The notes: generated by a model not told the origin, from the sequence alone. Numbered from the stretch's first letter, positions 45,279-58,652 are shown. The stretch: 64,000 nucleotides of DNA from Tetracladium setigerum (GCA_031472005.1 PZJY01000013.1:1550001-1614000); one strand, 5' to 3'. Numbers and translations: made by a program.

Positions 45279-48200
45279 ATGACCACCAGACTCGGGCAGC
45301 CAGAAAGGCCGCCAAATGTACGGTCTATCGCAAGACCTCCGAACACCTCCTCGAATGCGACCCAGAGGCCTTCCCCTCACCGATCGCTCTCTCAACACTT
45401 TGCATCTTCATCACCGACGAGAAGAACGACGAATGAGGGCATCGTGGACGTGTCCGTCGACGGGCCCGAGCCTATGAGCCGGCCCATACCGAAGTCCCGA
45501 CTGAACATTGAGATAGGGAAGACCACGAGAACGGGGGACTTGGTGGAATCGCCAATGCCAACAGCAGAGTTGACTCCAACGTGGCAACCATCGCAAAATC
45601 CACGAGGTCGCCCGCAGCTGCATTCGACTCTGACGGGCCTCAACAATCTTGCCTCTCGCACGGCTCAAGGAGGGAGTCAGAATGAGCTTGCAATCAAGCC
45701 AATGCCGATGCCAGTACGGCCGAGGCAACATGCGCTGCCAAATGCTGGAAAGATGCGTCCGTCAACATCGAGTTCTGCGAAGAAAGATGCGCGACCAAAA
45801 CCTTACGTGCTGGAAGTTCCGAGCGTGGCGCCCAAACTTCCCCCAACCGGTATGCTCATATCATCCCAATTTCTAGAAATATACTGACATGACAAGGCTT
45901 TGCCGACTTCTACCCATGGACAGGAAACCACCCCGAGGATCAGTTCTCCGAATCTGTCATTCGCCAAGGCTACTTTGACAAGACTCAGATGACACAAAAT
46001 GAGACGGGTTCTGCGAGAGCCTCGATATTCCCAGCTCTCAAGCACAAAAGCGGACTTCAGACCCTATCATCACTGTTCACGAGTGTGATGGCTCAAAGGC
46101 GATCGCACGGCCAAATAACGTCTGCCTCTACCTTCAAACCACCACCGCGCGTGACGGTCACAGACACGAAGAGAGAGATATGGTTGAAGGATTTGGCGAA
46201 TTCCACTATTCCTCTACGGAGGCTGAGCCGATCAATACCGCATGGCATTAGGGGGAAGGTGCTGCTGGATCAATCTCTCAGCAAGAATATTCCGATCGAG
46301 AGAGCAGTTTGGCTGGCCAAGTGTGTTGGGGCGAACGAGTTGCGCTCATTTAGAAGAAAGGGTGTTAGTGGAACGCTTGCCATGGGAGGAGAGGCGAAAT
46401 GGATTCGAGACTTTACAGTCTGTGTAGAGCAATTTGTGGAGAGTATTATAGGAACATGTGGAGAGAAGGACTTCAAAACAAGGGTCAACTATGCGTAGGT
46501 CATGCCAACATCTCTTCAGCCCACTACTAACAATGCGCAGGATCCGACTAGCAACTCACTTTCATGCAGAGCATCTTCTTGATCGAGAGCATTACATGGA
46601 CTGGCTGGTTTCTTCGTTAGAAAACACCTCCCAAGCAAAGCTACCCATGTGGCTGCTTGTTACCCAAATATATTGGAAGGACCTATTACAACATCGAAAG
46701 TATGGACGTCGACTATCGGCGGCTCTATTAAATCACTTGGCAGAGGTAATTTGATCGCACTTCTTGGCAACTATCTTACTGACAAAAATAGGTATCCAAT
46801 ACCCCAGATTATGACATATTAGAAGCGTTGCACGATCGTTTAAAATACCTCGTGAAAGGTGTCATTACATCAAGTCCCGACAGCTTCATTTCCCCCAAGT
46901 TGTGGATGAAACACGGAGAGCTAGTCCAGTCGACATATGCAAGCGAAGACGAACGATTTCAATCAATACTTAGCAGTCTGGACAAACGGAACAAACACCT
47001 CAACAGCTCGGCATCAGAGTCGGAACTCACCCCTCAAAGACGTCTGATCAAGTTACTAGATTCAGCAATTGGCGGAATCTTTGCAGCGGAATTGCCACAG
47101 GAATCCTGGGATCTTCACACCGATAAACAGATGCTTGCCAGGACACTTTTGGAATGGTCGACATCACGACGACGCCCAGGTAATGAAAAGATATTTGTGG
47201 CCGTCCGAATTCTTCGATTCTGGAGTAAGCTGGGCTTGGACACCACAGAAGCTGTTCTTCATTTCATGGAGCCTAATGTGTGCGATACGCGATGCAGTAA
47301 GGCTACCTTCTACCACATCGTTTCGGAGCTTGCCCGTTCTGAACACTTTTCTACCGCCCAATATTTGCGGTGGTTGATAGCCCGTGGGGGAATTTATGAG
47401 GCGAGTGATGTTTTAGAAGATGGACCTTGTGCGACGCGACTGGTGGCTGAACTACCAACGCACAACCTTAGCGAGAGGATCTGTGATCTTCGTACCACCC
47501 TCCTTACCAGGGCAGGTTTTACGATTGATGATGAAGATGATATAGCTAGGGCTTGCATGATTACCATGAACCGCACGTTACTGGGAATGCAAGGAGAGAG
47601 CGATCCGGACCTAGATGATGAGAGCCCAGTTCCTGGTAGTGCTGAGGAGCTCATATCAAGAGCTAGCCGAACCACCAAGTCGGAAATAGGATTATGGCTG
47701 CGACAGAAGGTGAAGCTTCACATGGACCAGGTGGTGATTCCAAATTTGGACGAGTGGGATGCATCTACTGCTAAAAGCACGATACATTCCATCACGCTAT
47801 CCGACTTTAACACAGTAAAACGCTATCTCGGTCTGACAAACGATTTCTCCATGTTCGCGGACGTTCTCAAGCTCATCTCCAGATCAAGCAATGCTGAAGT
47901 TCTGGCCTCTTGTGCCGATTCGATCAACCTACATCTCAACAAATTCGCAGCAATAGGAGCTTTGAAGAACCTCTTCGATTTGTTGATTGCTCGCATTCGG
48001 AGCTTTACGGAAGAACAAGATTTGGTACCAAGAGTGCTCTTAGTGTCGCTATCTGATCTCGCTTCAAGAATTCCCGAACAAAAGCTTGTCGCTCAGCAAC
48101 TGAGTCATGAACTCGCCCTTAGCGATAGGAAAACAGCAGCCGACGCTTGCTCGCCCGTTTCTGATCACATGGCTCTCATGCAGACTGCGGAATCCGACTT

Positions 48201-49923
48201 CACAGATGAGATCGAAAAGGTCCTGGCAAGTGGCAATAGCATGGATAAGGCTACACTTGAACGTCTCTTCCAAAGAATTGCTCTACGCTTAGAGGAGTCT
48301 TTTGACAAATCACCGGAGCAACAGCGAAGTTGTGGTCTTTTGCTGACCCGACTCAAGACATTCGATGCAGAATCGTTCAATATTCTAATGAATACGTGGG
48401 TGTCTCGATTTTTGCAGCTCAAGACCCGCCCAACAATAATCCAAATTCTTGGACCTCTCATTAGCCTGGGCTGTCTTGCTCTGTTGGATGTTATCACTAC
48501 CCTGGTCTCTACGCCAGCCAAAAACTTCGTGCCATCTACTTCTCAAGAGGGTCTGTCTTTAGTCCTAGCAATGTCGGTTATCCCAGAGGCGATGTCGATT
48601 GATGAAGCATGCCGTTTCTCGATAATGCAGTCGCACCTTCAACTCGATCATCCTTACAGCGTATTGAGAATCATCCGCCAAGCAATGGAGGGTGAATCCG
48701 AATCAAAGGGTTCGAGACTTGATGGCCACGATATGCATGAGCTTCTCCAAAGGCTTGTGCTGGCTGATACGGATTTGGTCATCCGAGAATTGATTGGTCC
48801 CCTTCTTCGGAACTCGAAGCCAGCTGTTCTCACTACCGTCAATTCCGCGGTTGACAAGCTACTTCTTTGCGATAGTCCAACCGTCTCCATCTCGCCCGAG
48901 ATGATTCTGGGTCTTGCTGACGACCTGTCTTTGCCCTTCTGCCAAGTAAAGCTTGCCACAATGTTCACCTCTTCAGATACTGTGATGTCCGGGACTGATG
49001 ACGGCTCATCCGAGCGCCTAGAAGCTTTCGATAACGCCATCGAGTCAGCAGTGACGGCGGGAAGAACTTCATGGGCAAGTATCGTACCTCTGTTGGACAT
49101 CTCAATCGCCAAGCACTTGCGACAACGCGCAGCGAGCCAATTTCTAGCCTCGATTCCCACCTTGAAGAATCTCGTTACGGATACCACCGACCGTTTGACC
49201 CATGCAAAGAATCTCCTGCATATCATAGGGGCTACGGCCTATAGCATTTCCGAGACACCAACGCCAAATACCTCTGGACCCGGCTCTGAGATCCCAGCAT
49301 CACTGCACAATATCTGGCTTATACTCGCAAACGCTCAAGTACCGAGTGCTGTAAAGGATAACATCATATCTTCCTGGCTACCTCTCCTCTTATCCTTCAC
49401 AGCCATTCACCGCCACGCTTTCGAGAACACAAAACTTGGCAATGAACACCGTGGAAAGACTATCATTGCCCTCTCAGCTATCACCCTCGAGCTCTCTAAC
49501 TACGAGACTAAAACCGAAGCCACTGCCCTCCTTGACGAGCAAATCTACGACCTAGCACTTTACCTCATTGATTCCTTGCCCGACGATGTACGATTGCAGT
49601 GTATCCGAAGCCTGAGAGACACAACCTCCAGCCCGAGAATCCGATATCTGTTTAGTGTTGCGTCAAATCCGTCGGAGTGGTTGGTGCTGATGCAAAAGGA
49701 GAGGGTTATTACTGGACCATCGAGTCATGTTCCTCCTGGTGGTGTTGGTGGTGGTGCTACCAGTGGTGGTGGGAGTAGTTCTGCTGCTGCTGCTGCAGTG
49801 GATAAAGAGAGAATCACACCCTTTCCATTGAGGAGGTGGGAGATGTTGGGAGAGCCGACGCCGAATGTGGGGGAGAACGATACGAGTTTGAGCTTGACGC
49901 TTTTTGGTGCAAGGAGGGGATAG
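45279..49923 (+). CDS. SRB8: Mediator subunit 12 (SRB8), kinase module
   Basis: Med12 links cyclin C-Cdk8 to the Mediator in the kinase module that modulates RNA polymerase II. Proposed exons are 45279..45849, 45897..46494, 46541..46745 and 46792..49923, 4506 nt and 1501 aa, fully in frame. The N-terminal 190 residues are Pro/Ser/Arg-rich and disordered. Then GFADFYPWTGNHPEDQFSE is followed by the Med12 domain at about 278-345 (TKREIWLKDLANSTIPLRRL, SRSIPHGIRGKVLLDQ, KNIPIERAVWLAKCVGANEL). A long helical region continues to the end, with a Gly/Ala/Ser low-complexity insert near residue 1440. Introns are 45-47 bp. Confidence 0.95.
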
Positions 49924-51154
49924 ATGGATGGGGAAAAGCCTTTTTGTACACTTGTTGAAACGTGTTGTTGGGAGTTGTGTGATGGATTGAAATGAAGAAC
50001 AGAACGGGATGCAAGTTATTTTTCTTTTTGTATACATGGCAGGGAAGGGAAGGAGCAAGGGAAATTGGAGTTTGGTTGGTTGGTTAGTGGTCGGGAGGGA
50101 GGTTTACAACTATCATTTTTGTTATCATCGGGAGAGGGGAGGGACCAAACTGGGTTAAGGATTTAGTTTTTTGGGAGGGAACTAAGGACTAGGGTTTTTT
50201 TTTTGGCGGGCTGCTGCTTTGGAGTTGCATGCATCTCTCATAACATAGCGTGGGGGTTTTTTAGGGAGTGTTGCATTATTGGTTTTCTTCTTGTCCCTTT
50301 CTTCACCTTCTTCTTCTTCCTCGATTGATTGATTGATTTTGATGGCTTGATGGATATGTATGGTGTGGTATAGTGTGGTATGGCAGTATAAGGAAGGGGC
50401 TTATTTATATGAAAGCGAAAGCGATAGGAAAGCGTGTATACTTATACTTACCTATATGTATGTGGGAAAGGGGAGAGGAGGGGGTGGGTGGTTGGCGATC
50501 GTGTAACTCGATATAGAGATGACTTGATGATTTGGGATTTTGAAATGAAATATATGTTATGACTCCCCCCCTCCTTTTTTGGGTTTTGGGATAAGTGTAT
50601 GCTTGCCTTGCCTTGCATGCCTTGCCTTGCATGCCTTGAACTTCTCTGTGGTACCCTAGGTAAATATTCTGTTTCTCCAGTCTGTCTTCTCCTCCCGTCT
50701 GTCTTCAGTTGTTTGTGAAATTCCAAAATTTGTTAATTTGTGCGTCTGACGAGTGTCTCTCTCTCTCGGATATTTTATTCATGCCTCTTACTCTATCAAG
50801 ACTTCTCAAATGGATCGTAAAAAACTGACCCCTTGCTTTGCGTGCCTCCTTAAGTTCTAGTTCTCTTGTGCTGCCGAGGCGGTCACTTGACCTGTCTCGC
50901 CTCTTGCAAAAAGTTGTGTGTCCACGTCAATTTTCCCAATATCGGCTCCTAGAGGTATCTCAGATATAAATGGCTTCATCTTCTTAGACTTGTATTGCAC
51001 TGGACATGGCTCGCCCTCAGTTTCGGTTTTTTTTCCAGTATCTGGCCAAAAGAATTCACAGAATACCTCCGTATTCATGGGCTCCCCAACAAGAACAGAA
51101 CTAAATATTAGATTGCATTGATTAAACAGTGGCTAAATGCTTCGAAACAACTCT
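49924..51154. other. Convergent 3' region after MED12
   Basis: About 1.2 kb lies between MED12 and the membrane-protein gene. It contains GGTTGGTTGG and GATTGATTGATT short repeats, T-runs near 50195, and CCTTGCCTTGCATG repeats at 50602-50640. A 73-codon frame at 50857..51078 (minus) is listed separately. Confidence 0.5.
50857..51078 (-). CDS. Small hypothetical ORF
   Basis: This 73-codon frame starts MNTEVFCEFFWPDTGKK and ends ASAAQEN. Its composition is balanced and not low-complexity. It lies 77 bp downstream of the membrane-protein gene on the same strand. I recognise no family, signal peptide or membrane segment. It could be a small gene, a remnant, or chance. Confidence 0.2.
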   Translation of the reverse strand: MNTEVFCEFFWPDTGKKTETEGEPCPVQYKSKKMKPFISEIPLGADIGKIDVDTQLFARGETGQVTASAAQEN

Positions 51155-52171
51155 TCAGCCGGGCAGTTCACTTCTCGATGCGCTGACACTCTGGCTCGCA
51201 CTCCCTGATAACTCGCTCCTCCATCCATTCTCCCGTCCTTTTACTGCTCCTTGCAACTCTGCTGGTGGAGACCAATTATGATGGGCGTCTGTCGGCTCGA
51301 CCTGCTCCATCATCGAATCTTGCTTGTTGCGCCTTTTGCGTCGAAAGTATAAGAACCATACTGCTGAAGCCGCGATCAGAGATGCAACCAGGAGCCCAAT
51401 TCCTACTCCAATACCAATAGTGGCCTGGGAACTTAATCCTGTACTTAGTGGAGGTGTAGTGGTCGTTTGTGGTGCACCAGTCGTCGGTGGGATAGTAGTA
51501 GAGGATGCGTTCGGTATTGCGCTGAGTGTTCCACCAAATGTAGTGATACCAGAGGAGGATGAGGAGCTCGAAGTGATGCTGCTAACAATGGGAGAGGAAC
51601 TCGCAGGTAAAAGCGTGGTTGTGGAGGAGGAAGAAAAAGAACGAATCAGTTCCCCACGGGCATTGACTGTCGAGTTGCTAATGTTGAATAGAACACTATC
51701 CGCAATACTCGTAGACTCATCTCTGCGGAAGAGAACAAAGTTAAATTGATTGCTGAAAAGAAGGTCAAACTTTGATCCTCCGTCGCTGCCATCGGTGGTA
51801 ATCTTCCAGTTGTACGACGTCTTAGTCAGGGAATCTAGACAATGAAGCGTTGTTAGATATTTAGATATCAAAAATTCCCTCAGTCAGCGCTTTTCATTCG
51901 AGCACTTACCTGAATTCGGTGTGCGGTCAATCTGTGTCGAAGGCGTTCCAAGCTGTCCGATAACCAGGTCGAACACTGCGCCCTCGGATGCATTTGTTAT
52001 CCAAGAAACATCGAGAATCTCTCCGACTTTGTAGACTTTGAAATTCTTTGGATCATCACTCTCGGTGCCGAATGCTGCCGGCTGAATGAATCGGCCGGTA
52101 GTCTTCTGAGCTACGCCGTTGGAGATGACGTGAACACTGAGAACGAGGCTGAAGATACCCAGAGAACGCAT
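51155..52171 (-). CDS. Single-pass membrane protein with Ser/Thr-rich ectodomain
   Basis: Proposed exons are complement(51155..51834, 51910..52171), 942 nt and 313 aa, with a 75 bp GT-AG intron. Residues 1-21 (MRSLGIFSLVLSVHVISNGV) are a signal peptide. A compact extracellular part (about 22-150) contains NFKVYKVGEILDVSWITNAS, resembling small beta-sandwich ectodomains of fungal surface proteins. Residues of about 153-223 are Ser/Thr/Pro-rich and likely O-glycosylated. A transmembrane helix lies at about 226-251 (IGIGVGIGLLVASLIAAS), followed by RRKRR and a cytoplasmic tail ending SRSELPG. The architecture resembles Wsc/Mid2-type sensors, but I see no WSC cysteines, so no function is assigned. 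It is divergent from the glycosyltransferase gene by about 450 bp. Confidence 0.8.
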
Positions 52172-52623
52172 AATGAAACACTCTTATCTGGTTGATCATC
52201 GATATATTGAGTATAAAGAGTCTATGGAGAGTTGACTTGAAAAACGTTGAGGAGAAAGGGTCCCATCTCTGAGTGCAATCCCATCATTCATGCGCTTGAG
52301 ATCACGACACCTGCATCCACGACCCTTTCCCGGCTTCCAGGATTACCCAGAAAAAGAAAGCTCTCAAACATACGACGTGCATATTATTTGCATCATGCTC
52401 CTTATACCAATTTCTGAGAGCGATGTGACTAGGATAAGTTCAAGGGTGGAAGCGCGTATGTCAGCACCTTATTGGTGGGTTACATCTAAACCAACAAAGG
52501 CTACAAGCATCTCCTGCACCTCACCCCTAACTATCAGAATTTCGTATCAAGGTCGCATTGTTAGTCTTATGAGAAAAGTAAACCATTCCGCCGAGGCGCG
52601 TACAAACGCTTCTTAATTGTCAC
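52172..52623. promoter_or_regulatory. Divergent promoter between the membrane-protein and glycosyltransferase genes
   Basis: This 452 bp segment separates the two start codons. A TATA-like stretch lies near 52200-52220. A short frame at 52290-52616 shows no family features. Confidence 0.45.
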
Positions 52624-54128
52624 ATGCTATTTCGTATCGATGTTGATAACCGCCAGTCCACCCGCAGCTTCAGCTTCAATCAAACGGTCGCGGCTGACCA
52701 CAACTACTTCACTCTCCAAAGACTCAACTACCGCAACATGATACGATGGACGTCTTTTCGAGTACCTCATGCCTGGATGCGATTTGGATCTCTTGCAATC
52801 TTTCTCCTGTTTGGATATGTTCTCATGCAACACCATTTCGTTCAGAACACTTTGCTATCTGAACCTCCTCTCATGAAATCTGATTCATGTACTGGATATG
52901 AGTATGCCTCCAATATCGTTGTGTCAGTCAAGACGGGCGCAACTGAAGCTCATGAGAAAATACCAACACTTATGAGCACCTCTCTCAATTGCATTTCCAA
53001 TACTGTTATCTTTTCCGATCTCGCTCAAAATATCAGTAAATACCACCTCTATGATGCTTTAGATACAGTATCACCTAAGATCATCTCAACAAACCCCGAC
53101 TTCAAATTCTATACCCAACAAAAAGAACTATGGAAGTCGTCACATAATGTGACTTCATTAAGAGAAATAGCAACATCAGCAGACAAAAGCAATATAGCGG
53201 CTTGGAAGTTAGACAAGTACAAGTTTCTCCACCTACTGGAAAAGACCTGGGAGATAAAGCCAGATAAAGATTGGTATTTTGTCATTGACGCAGACACTTA
53301 TATCCTTTGGCCAAACATGCTTTATTGGCTACGCACCATGGATCCAGGCAAGAAAGCATATCTTGGAGGCGAAGTCTTGATTGACGGGGTAAGCTTCGCT
53401 CATGGCGGCACCGGAATCATCCTTTCCAGAGCAGCAATGTTTGAGCTCGTTGTCACCGGCAATGGAACAGCAAGTAAATGGGACGACAAGACCATTGACA
53501 AGTGTTGCGGAGATCTTGTACTGGGTATGGCGTTGAAAGAGCATGGAACGAATATACAAGATGTGTGGCCATTGATGAGCGGAGAGACACCGTTCACGAT
53601 GCCTTTTGGGCCTGGGACACCAGAGTATTGGTGTGGACCTGTTATGAGCATGCATCATCTTTCGCCAGTAGATATGTTAGAGGTTGCAAAATTCGAGAAG
53701 CAGCGGCAGGGCAACTTGGTGAGTTTTGCTCCTGGAGACCTATCAAGCCCGGCTAATGCTATATCTTTCAGCAACCATTGACGCATGCTGAATTTTTTAA
53801 AACCCTTCTGCATGATCTGATTCCATCTGAGCGTCAAGACTGGGACAATTTAGCGTCTGAAAGAGGAGAGTATGGGAAGACTGGTGGTGTTACCCATCAG
53901 ATACCTACCTTTGAAGGCTGCAAGGAAGCCTGTGAGAAAGATGAGAATTGTTTTCAGTACTCACACCATGATCATAAATGCTTTATCGGTATGAGTGTCC
54001 GTGTAGGCTATGCTAAAGCAGCAGATAAAGGAGTGTGGCGAAGTGGTTGGCACAAAGGTAGACTCGAAAAGTGGTTGGCAAGACAGCCTTCGTGCAATAA
54101 AATTAGTTTCCCGTTGCAGAAACCCTAG
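52624..54128 (+). CDS. Fringe-like glycosyltransferase with C-terminal PAN-like segment
   Basis: Proposed exons are 52624..53718 and 53772..54128, 1452 nt and 483 aa. An alternative start at the in-frame ATG 52738 would shorten the N-terminus. The layout is type II membrane: a hydrophobic segment at about 54-68 (FGSLAIFLLFGYVLM), then a lumenal catalytic domain. The DAD motif at 222-224 (WYFVIDADTYILWPN) and GGTGIILSRAAMFELV are typical of the GT31/Fringe-like fungal family. The C-terminal 110 residues have spaced cysteines (FEGCKEACEKDENCFQYSHH, DHKCFIG) like a PAN/apple carbohydrate- or protein-binding segment. It probably acts in the Golgi on cell-surface glycans; the substrate is unknown. 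Confidence 0.82.
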
Positions 54129-56405
54129 AGATCAGAGTTCTTTATTTGTACAATACGATCGTGGGAAACAAGACTGGAAAAGATATATCCTACCACCCTG
54201 AATTGGAAGAATGATAGGAGCTATGCAGATACATGGGCAGGAATAGAGCTTTGCTTTTTCTTTGCGGCAGGCGTTGGTGCACACAGACTAGAGGGTCTAT
54301 TTTTGCTTCATTAAGATATTGAAATGAATATTTAGCGGTGACGTTTGGAAGCAAGTGAGTCGTTGAATCGTTCAATAAGCACTGGTAGAAGATTGATTAG
54401 AGGTGCTAGTTGACGGAGAGTCAAAGCGTGGAATACTTCAAATCGTGAAATAGAGTACCCAAAGGTCTGAAACGGACAAGGCTGCAAAACAGAATGGCAA
54501 GCATACTTTCGGATAGTTTCCCAAATCACCATATGAGTCTATACATGAAATGACTTGGACAAGGAGTAGCATAAGCAATAATGTGCTTCCTGTCGGTAAC
54601 TCAAATAGCCACCAAGTGAATCGCGATACTATCAGGTTACCACGTGATATTGAATCGTGATAGCTAAGTTACTTGTTGCTATGAAGAAGCTACCTCTTAA
54701 AGGAAGCTTCTTCTTCCCCTTCTTTTCTTCTTCAGACATCACACCGACAAGAATGGGCACCCTATTGCTTGTTACCGTGTTGTCTCCTTTTCACGTGAAT
54801 CGTATTACGGATATTTACTTTAGTGTAACCTATACTGTCATGAGCTGTAATCGCAAAAGAGTGAACCTCAGAGAGATGGATACTCATATACCTTGTAATT
54901 GTTTCGCTGCTAGTTCTTGCTATCGTATTGCAGTGAAGTGGTGGTACATGCAATGAACAAGAGAGATGACGATCAAAGTGACGACCTATTTCGAAATGAT
55001 ACCTCATTGATAGATCCATCCTAAGATCTAACTGGGGATGGTCGAGATAATAGGAATTAAAGTATCAATAACAGAACAAGCACCGCGCAAGAGCATAAAG
55101 AAGGGGAATGAAGCAAAAATGTAGGAAACGGAGGGGCCGAGGAATAGCAGACAGACAAAAATCTACAGAGATAGGAGTGGCAGACAAGGGAATGAGACAG
55201 GTAGACAAAGAGAAAATTAAACAGCGGGAGAAGAGAAAAAGAGAAGATGATCACCCTAACTCAACGTAGGCCACGCATAAGCCTTCAGTTTCTACTGTGC
55301 TGGAAAGGTTGTTAGGAAGAACGAGAATTGGGTTCTCAGTTTTAGGGAGAATGATCCACAGCTTGCTCATTTGATGGATGCCAAGAGTCGTGCAGCTCTT
55401 GGTTGGGAGCGTGGCACCCTTAGAGGAGCGGGAGATTTCTGGCAAGTAATGAAGTGTTGGAAAGCAGCGTCCTCAACCCCCCGTAAAACAGCAGCCAGTT
55501 TGCCGTTTGCTTATTAAATTTAATATAGAAGTGCAGAACCGTGTAGACCGTGCAGTGTTATATGTACAAATTACCAATCCAACCTAAGTTACCAAACCCA
55601 ACCACAAAAACATATTGATTTCTCAGCAAAAACTAGGCACTGTATCTTGCTCATTCACTCCCATTGCACGACATACAAGGTTGATCTGTTGTTTGAAGTC
55701 TGTCCGTCCGTCTCCGTCTCCGTCTCTTGTATTGTGTGTGTACTGGAATTGGTGATTTGTAATGGAAGGATTTTTAGCTATTTTACCACCTTCTTCACCT
55801 ATCTTGTTTTATGGTAGGGTGGGGGAGGGGTTAGGATTTTCGAGTAATGAGGTACGTAGAGTAGATTTGTGGGGTAGTTTTTGGACTGTGTGGATGATTG
55901 GATGGGTGCAAGATGGAGATGTGATGTGATCTGCACCGGGTGCGGAGGGATTGTTTGTTGGTTATATCCAGCCTTTTCTTGGGGTTTGGGTTTGGGGACA
56001 GGGCGCGGAGGGATTGTTTGTTGGTTATGTCCGACCTTTTCTTGGGGTTTGGGTTTGGGGTTGTTTTTATTGATGTTGGGATTTGAAATTTGGAATGGGT
56101 AGGTACTTACTATAGGAGAAATGGAATGTGGGTTCCTTTCTTCTTTCTTTGGAAAGTGTTAAATAAAGAGAGATGGACACTTGGGAATGGAATTTGAACT
56201 TCACTCCAATTTCAAAAACTATCTTGTTCTGTATATGCAGGCTTCAGTCTTCGAATCTTATGCCGTATACAATTTACTATATCCTCAAACTCGACCCATC
56301 ACTTCCAAACCACACATCCACTACCACCACCACCACTATCATCAAACATCCTTTGAACGAAACTTCCATTAACTAAACCCTCTATCCATCAACTATTTAA
56401 CCATA
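54129..56405. other. Intergenic region GT31-like to SDR
   Basis: About 2.3 kb has no recognised gene. It holds a two-copy 63 bp tandem duplication (listed separately), short CCGTCTC repeats near 55710, and an AT-rich stretch at 55500-55640. Small frames at 54762-55445 show no features. Confidence 0.5.
55942..56065. repeat. Two-copy 63 bp tandem duplication
   Basis: The segment 55942..56004 is repeated at about 56005..56065 with very few substitutions. Each copy begins GCGGAGGGATTGTTTGTTGG and ends in a TTGGGGTTTGGGTTTGGGG-type G/T tract. Confidence 0.85.
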
Positions 56406-57632
56406 ATGTCCGCCCACCTCTCCAAAGCCGCCGCGTTCGAATCCGGCCCTTTTGGCCTCCTCACCCGCCAATTCACCACCCCTAAACCCCTCCCCCTCAA
56501 AACCACAAACCTCACATCCCAACTCGCCCTCGTAACAGGAAGTAACATCGGCATCGGTCTCTCCACCTCCCGCCACCTCCTCACCCTCAACCTCTCACAT
56601 CTCATAATGTGCGTTCGCAACCTCACTAAAGGCAACGCAGCAGCCTCAAATCTCCGCCGTGACTTTCCCTCCGCTACTATCGAAGTGTGGGAAGTAGATA
56701 TGGAGAGGTATGATAGTGTGCGGGCTTTTACGGCCAGAGTGGGGAAGTTGGAGAGGAGGATTGATGTTGTGATTTTGAATGCGGGATTGATTTCTACGAA
56801 GTTGGTGAGGGTGGAGGGGACGGGGAATGAGCTGATGTTGCAGGTTAATTACCTGTCTACTGCGCTTTTGGCGCTGTTGTTGATTCCAATTTTGAAGGAG
56901 AAGGCGAAGTTGGGTTTGGGTTTAGGTTCAGAAAATGAAGTTCCCCTGGGAAAAGATGGAAAGAAGAACAGAGACGACCCGCCGCCCATCCTCTCAATCG
57001 TCTCATCAGACGCGCAATACATGGCCCAAATCTCGCCCATCGGCCCAATCATCCCACAGGTAAATCGAACGGAAACCTTTCAAAATTTCGAACGATACTG
57101 CCAGTCCAAACTGCTCCTCTCTCTTTTCGTCATCAAACTCGCTTCCGTCACCAGTCCGGATGATGTGTTGATCACTATTTCGAATCCGGGCATGACGAGC
57201 GGAACGGCGTTTGGAAGAGACGCGTCGAGGATTGAGGGGTTGGTGTTTGGGTTGCTGCAGTTTTTTTTGGCGAGGAGTGTGGAGGTTGGGGGGAGTGCTG
57301 TTGTTGATGGGGTGGTGGGGACGGCGAGGGTGTTGGGAAGGGGGAGGTGCATGGGAGTTTTCTGAGTGAGTGGAGGGTTAAGGCGTGAGTTTATTCCTTT
57401 TTTCTGTCTGTCTGTTTGCTTGTTCGTCTTGACTTTGGCGATTGGTGTGAAGTGAGTGATAGATTGTTGTTGTAGGTGGATGCTAACATGTTCTTCATGT
57501 AGGTGGCCAAGCTTAGCTTATACAGAAGAGGGAAAGCAGGTGATTGAAAGGTTGTGGGAAGAGACTTTGGAAGAGCTTAGATTTGCTGGTGTTGAGGACG
57601 TTTTGAATGGACTTAAGGTTTCTACTACTTGA
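56406..57632 (+). CDS. Short-chain dehydrogenase/reductase, with an apparent 1-nt deletion
   Basis: This is an NAD(P)-dependent SDR, similar in layout to fungal retinol-dehydrogenase-like enzymes. Proposed exons are 56406..57384 and 57503..57632, about 369 aa after one base is restored. Rossmann glycine motif TGSNIGIG is at 44-51, NAG at 125-127, catalytic Ser near 199-201 and YCQSK (Y231, K235). The substrate is unknown. The first frame stops at 57363-57365 (RGRCMGVF). The next frame, one base away, reads HGSFLSEWRVK and continues after the intron as AWPSLAYTEEGKQVIERLWE to a TGA at 57630. A missing G in the G5 run just before 57345, or a nearby C, would join them. Confidence 0.85.
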
Positions 57633-58652
57633 TCTTGGGAGATGTTGGGGTAGGTGGAGGTTCTCAGTCAGAAGAACAGTGCATGTTTGTTTCCCTTCGC
57701 TTAATTTGGTAAACAGTTCAGGAATATATCAAGCTTTGCCACAGAAGGACTGTACAAAAATAACAAGTGAAAATCTAGCGCCGAAGAAACACAGTTCAAA
57801 ATTCAACGCAGAAAAGGAAGTAAGAAGACGATGCCCAGTTTCCTACATCTGCAGAACTGCCTGCGTTCCCATACAAATCCGTCATGGACCTTTCCAAGCA
57901 TTTACAAATAAAAGCCTTGCAATACCTAAATTCTAATGATAGACTTCCTCTTTATGGTATAAATCACGAAAGAGTTCAAGACTCGCATGATTTTTATTTT
58001 CAATCTACCCTGCAAGAACAGAACGGACAAGGGAAAAGCAGTACTTAATTCTATATTTATATCATTTCCTAGAGGATGATGTCTAGTTAAGTAAAGGTCT
58101 CTTTTTGGGGGGGGGACTTGCTGAGAAGGAAAGAGAGAGAGAAAGAAAGTAGAAGAAATAGAAGCAAAAACCAGTTCATCATGGAACTCACTGGCTAATC
58201 AATCAGGTTGCATTTCGAAAGAGGGAGTACAAAACTAAATTTGAACAATTTGGGAGAGGTGGTTGCGGGGGTGGTTAAATGCCAAGTACTCTGCCAACTT
58301 GCTCACTTGAAAGCTACAGGCTAGCTCTTCAAAATTTCGATATTTCAATTCTTTATGACTCTATCAACGAAAGAAAATATCTCTCCTACCTACTTTACTC
58401 ACAAATACCACCATTGGCTTTAAGAAAAAAGGGATAAAAAAAGTCTGATTCCCTGTCTACCTAACATTCCTCACCATGACCGTTGACCATTTGACCCAAA
58501 GGAATCTCTCCAACCTCATGCCTCCTACCCAACCGAAACTAACCTAGCTTAATCAAGCTTCACCACCTCCCTTCCAGTCTATTCGACAAAATCATAACCT
58601 CCTACCCAACCCAGCCTACCTAGGTTCCTAACCCAACTCAACCCTTCCCAAT
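57633..58652. other. Convergent 3' region SDR-SER2
   Basis: About 1 kb lies between convergent genes. It has a G9 run near 58107 followed by GA repeats, and many A/T words. No gene was recognised. Confidence 0.5.
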
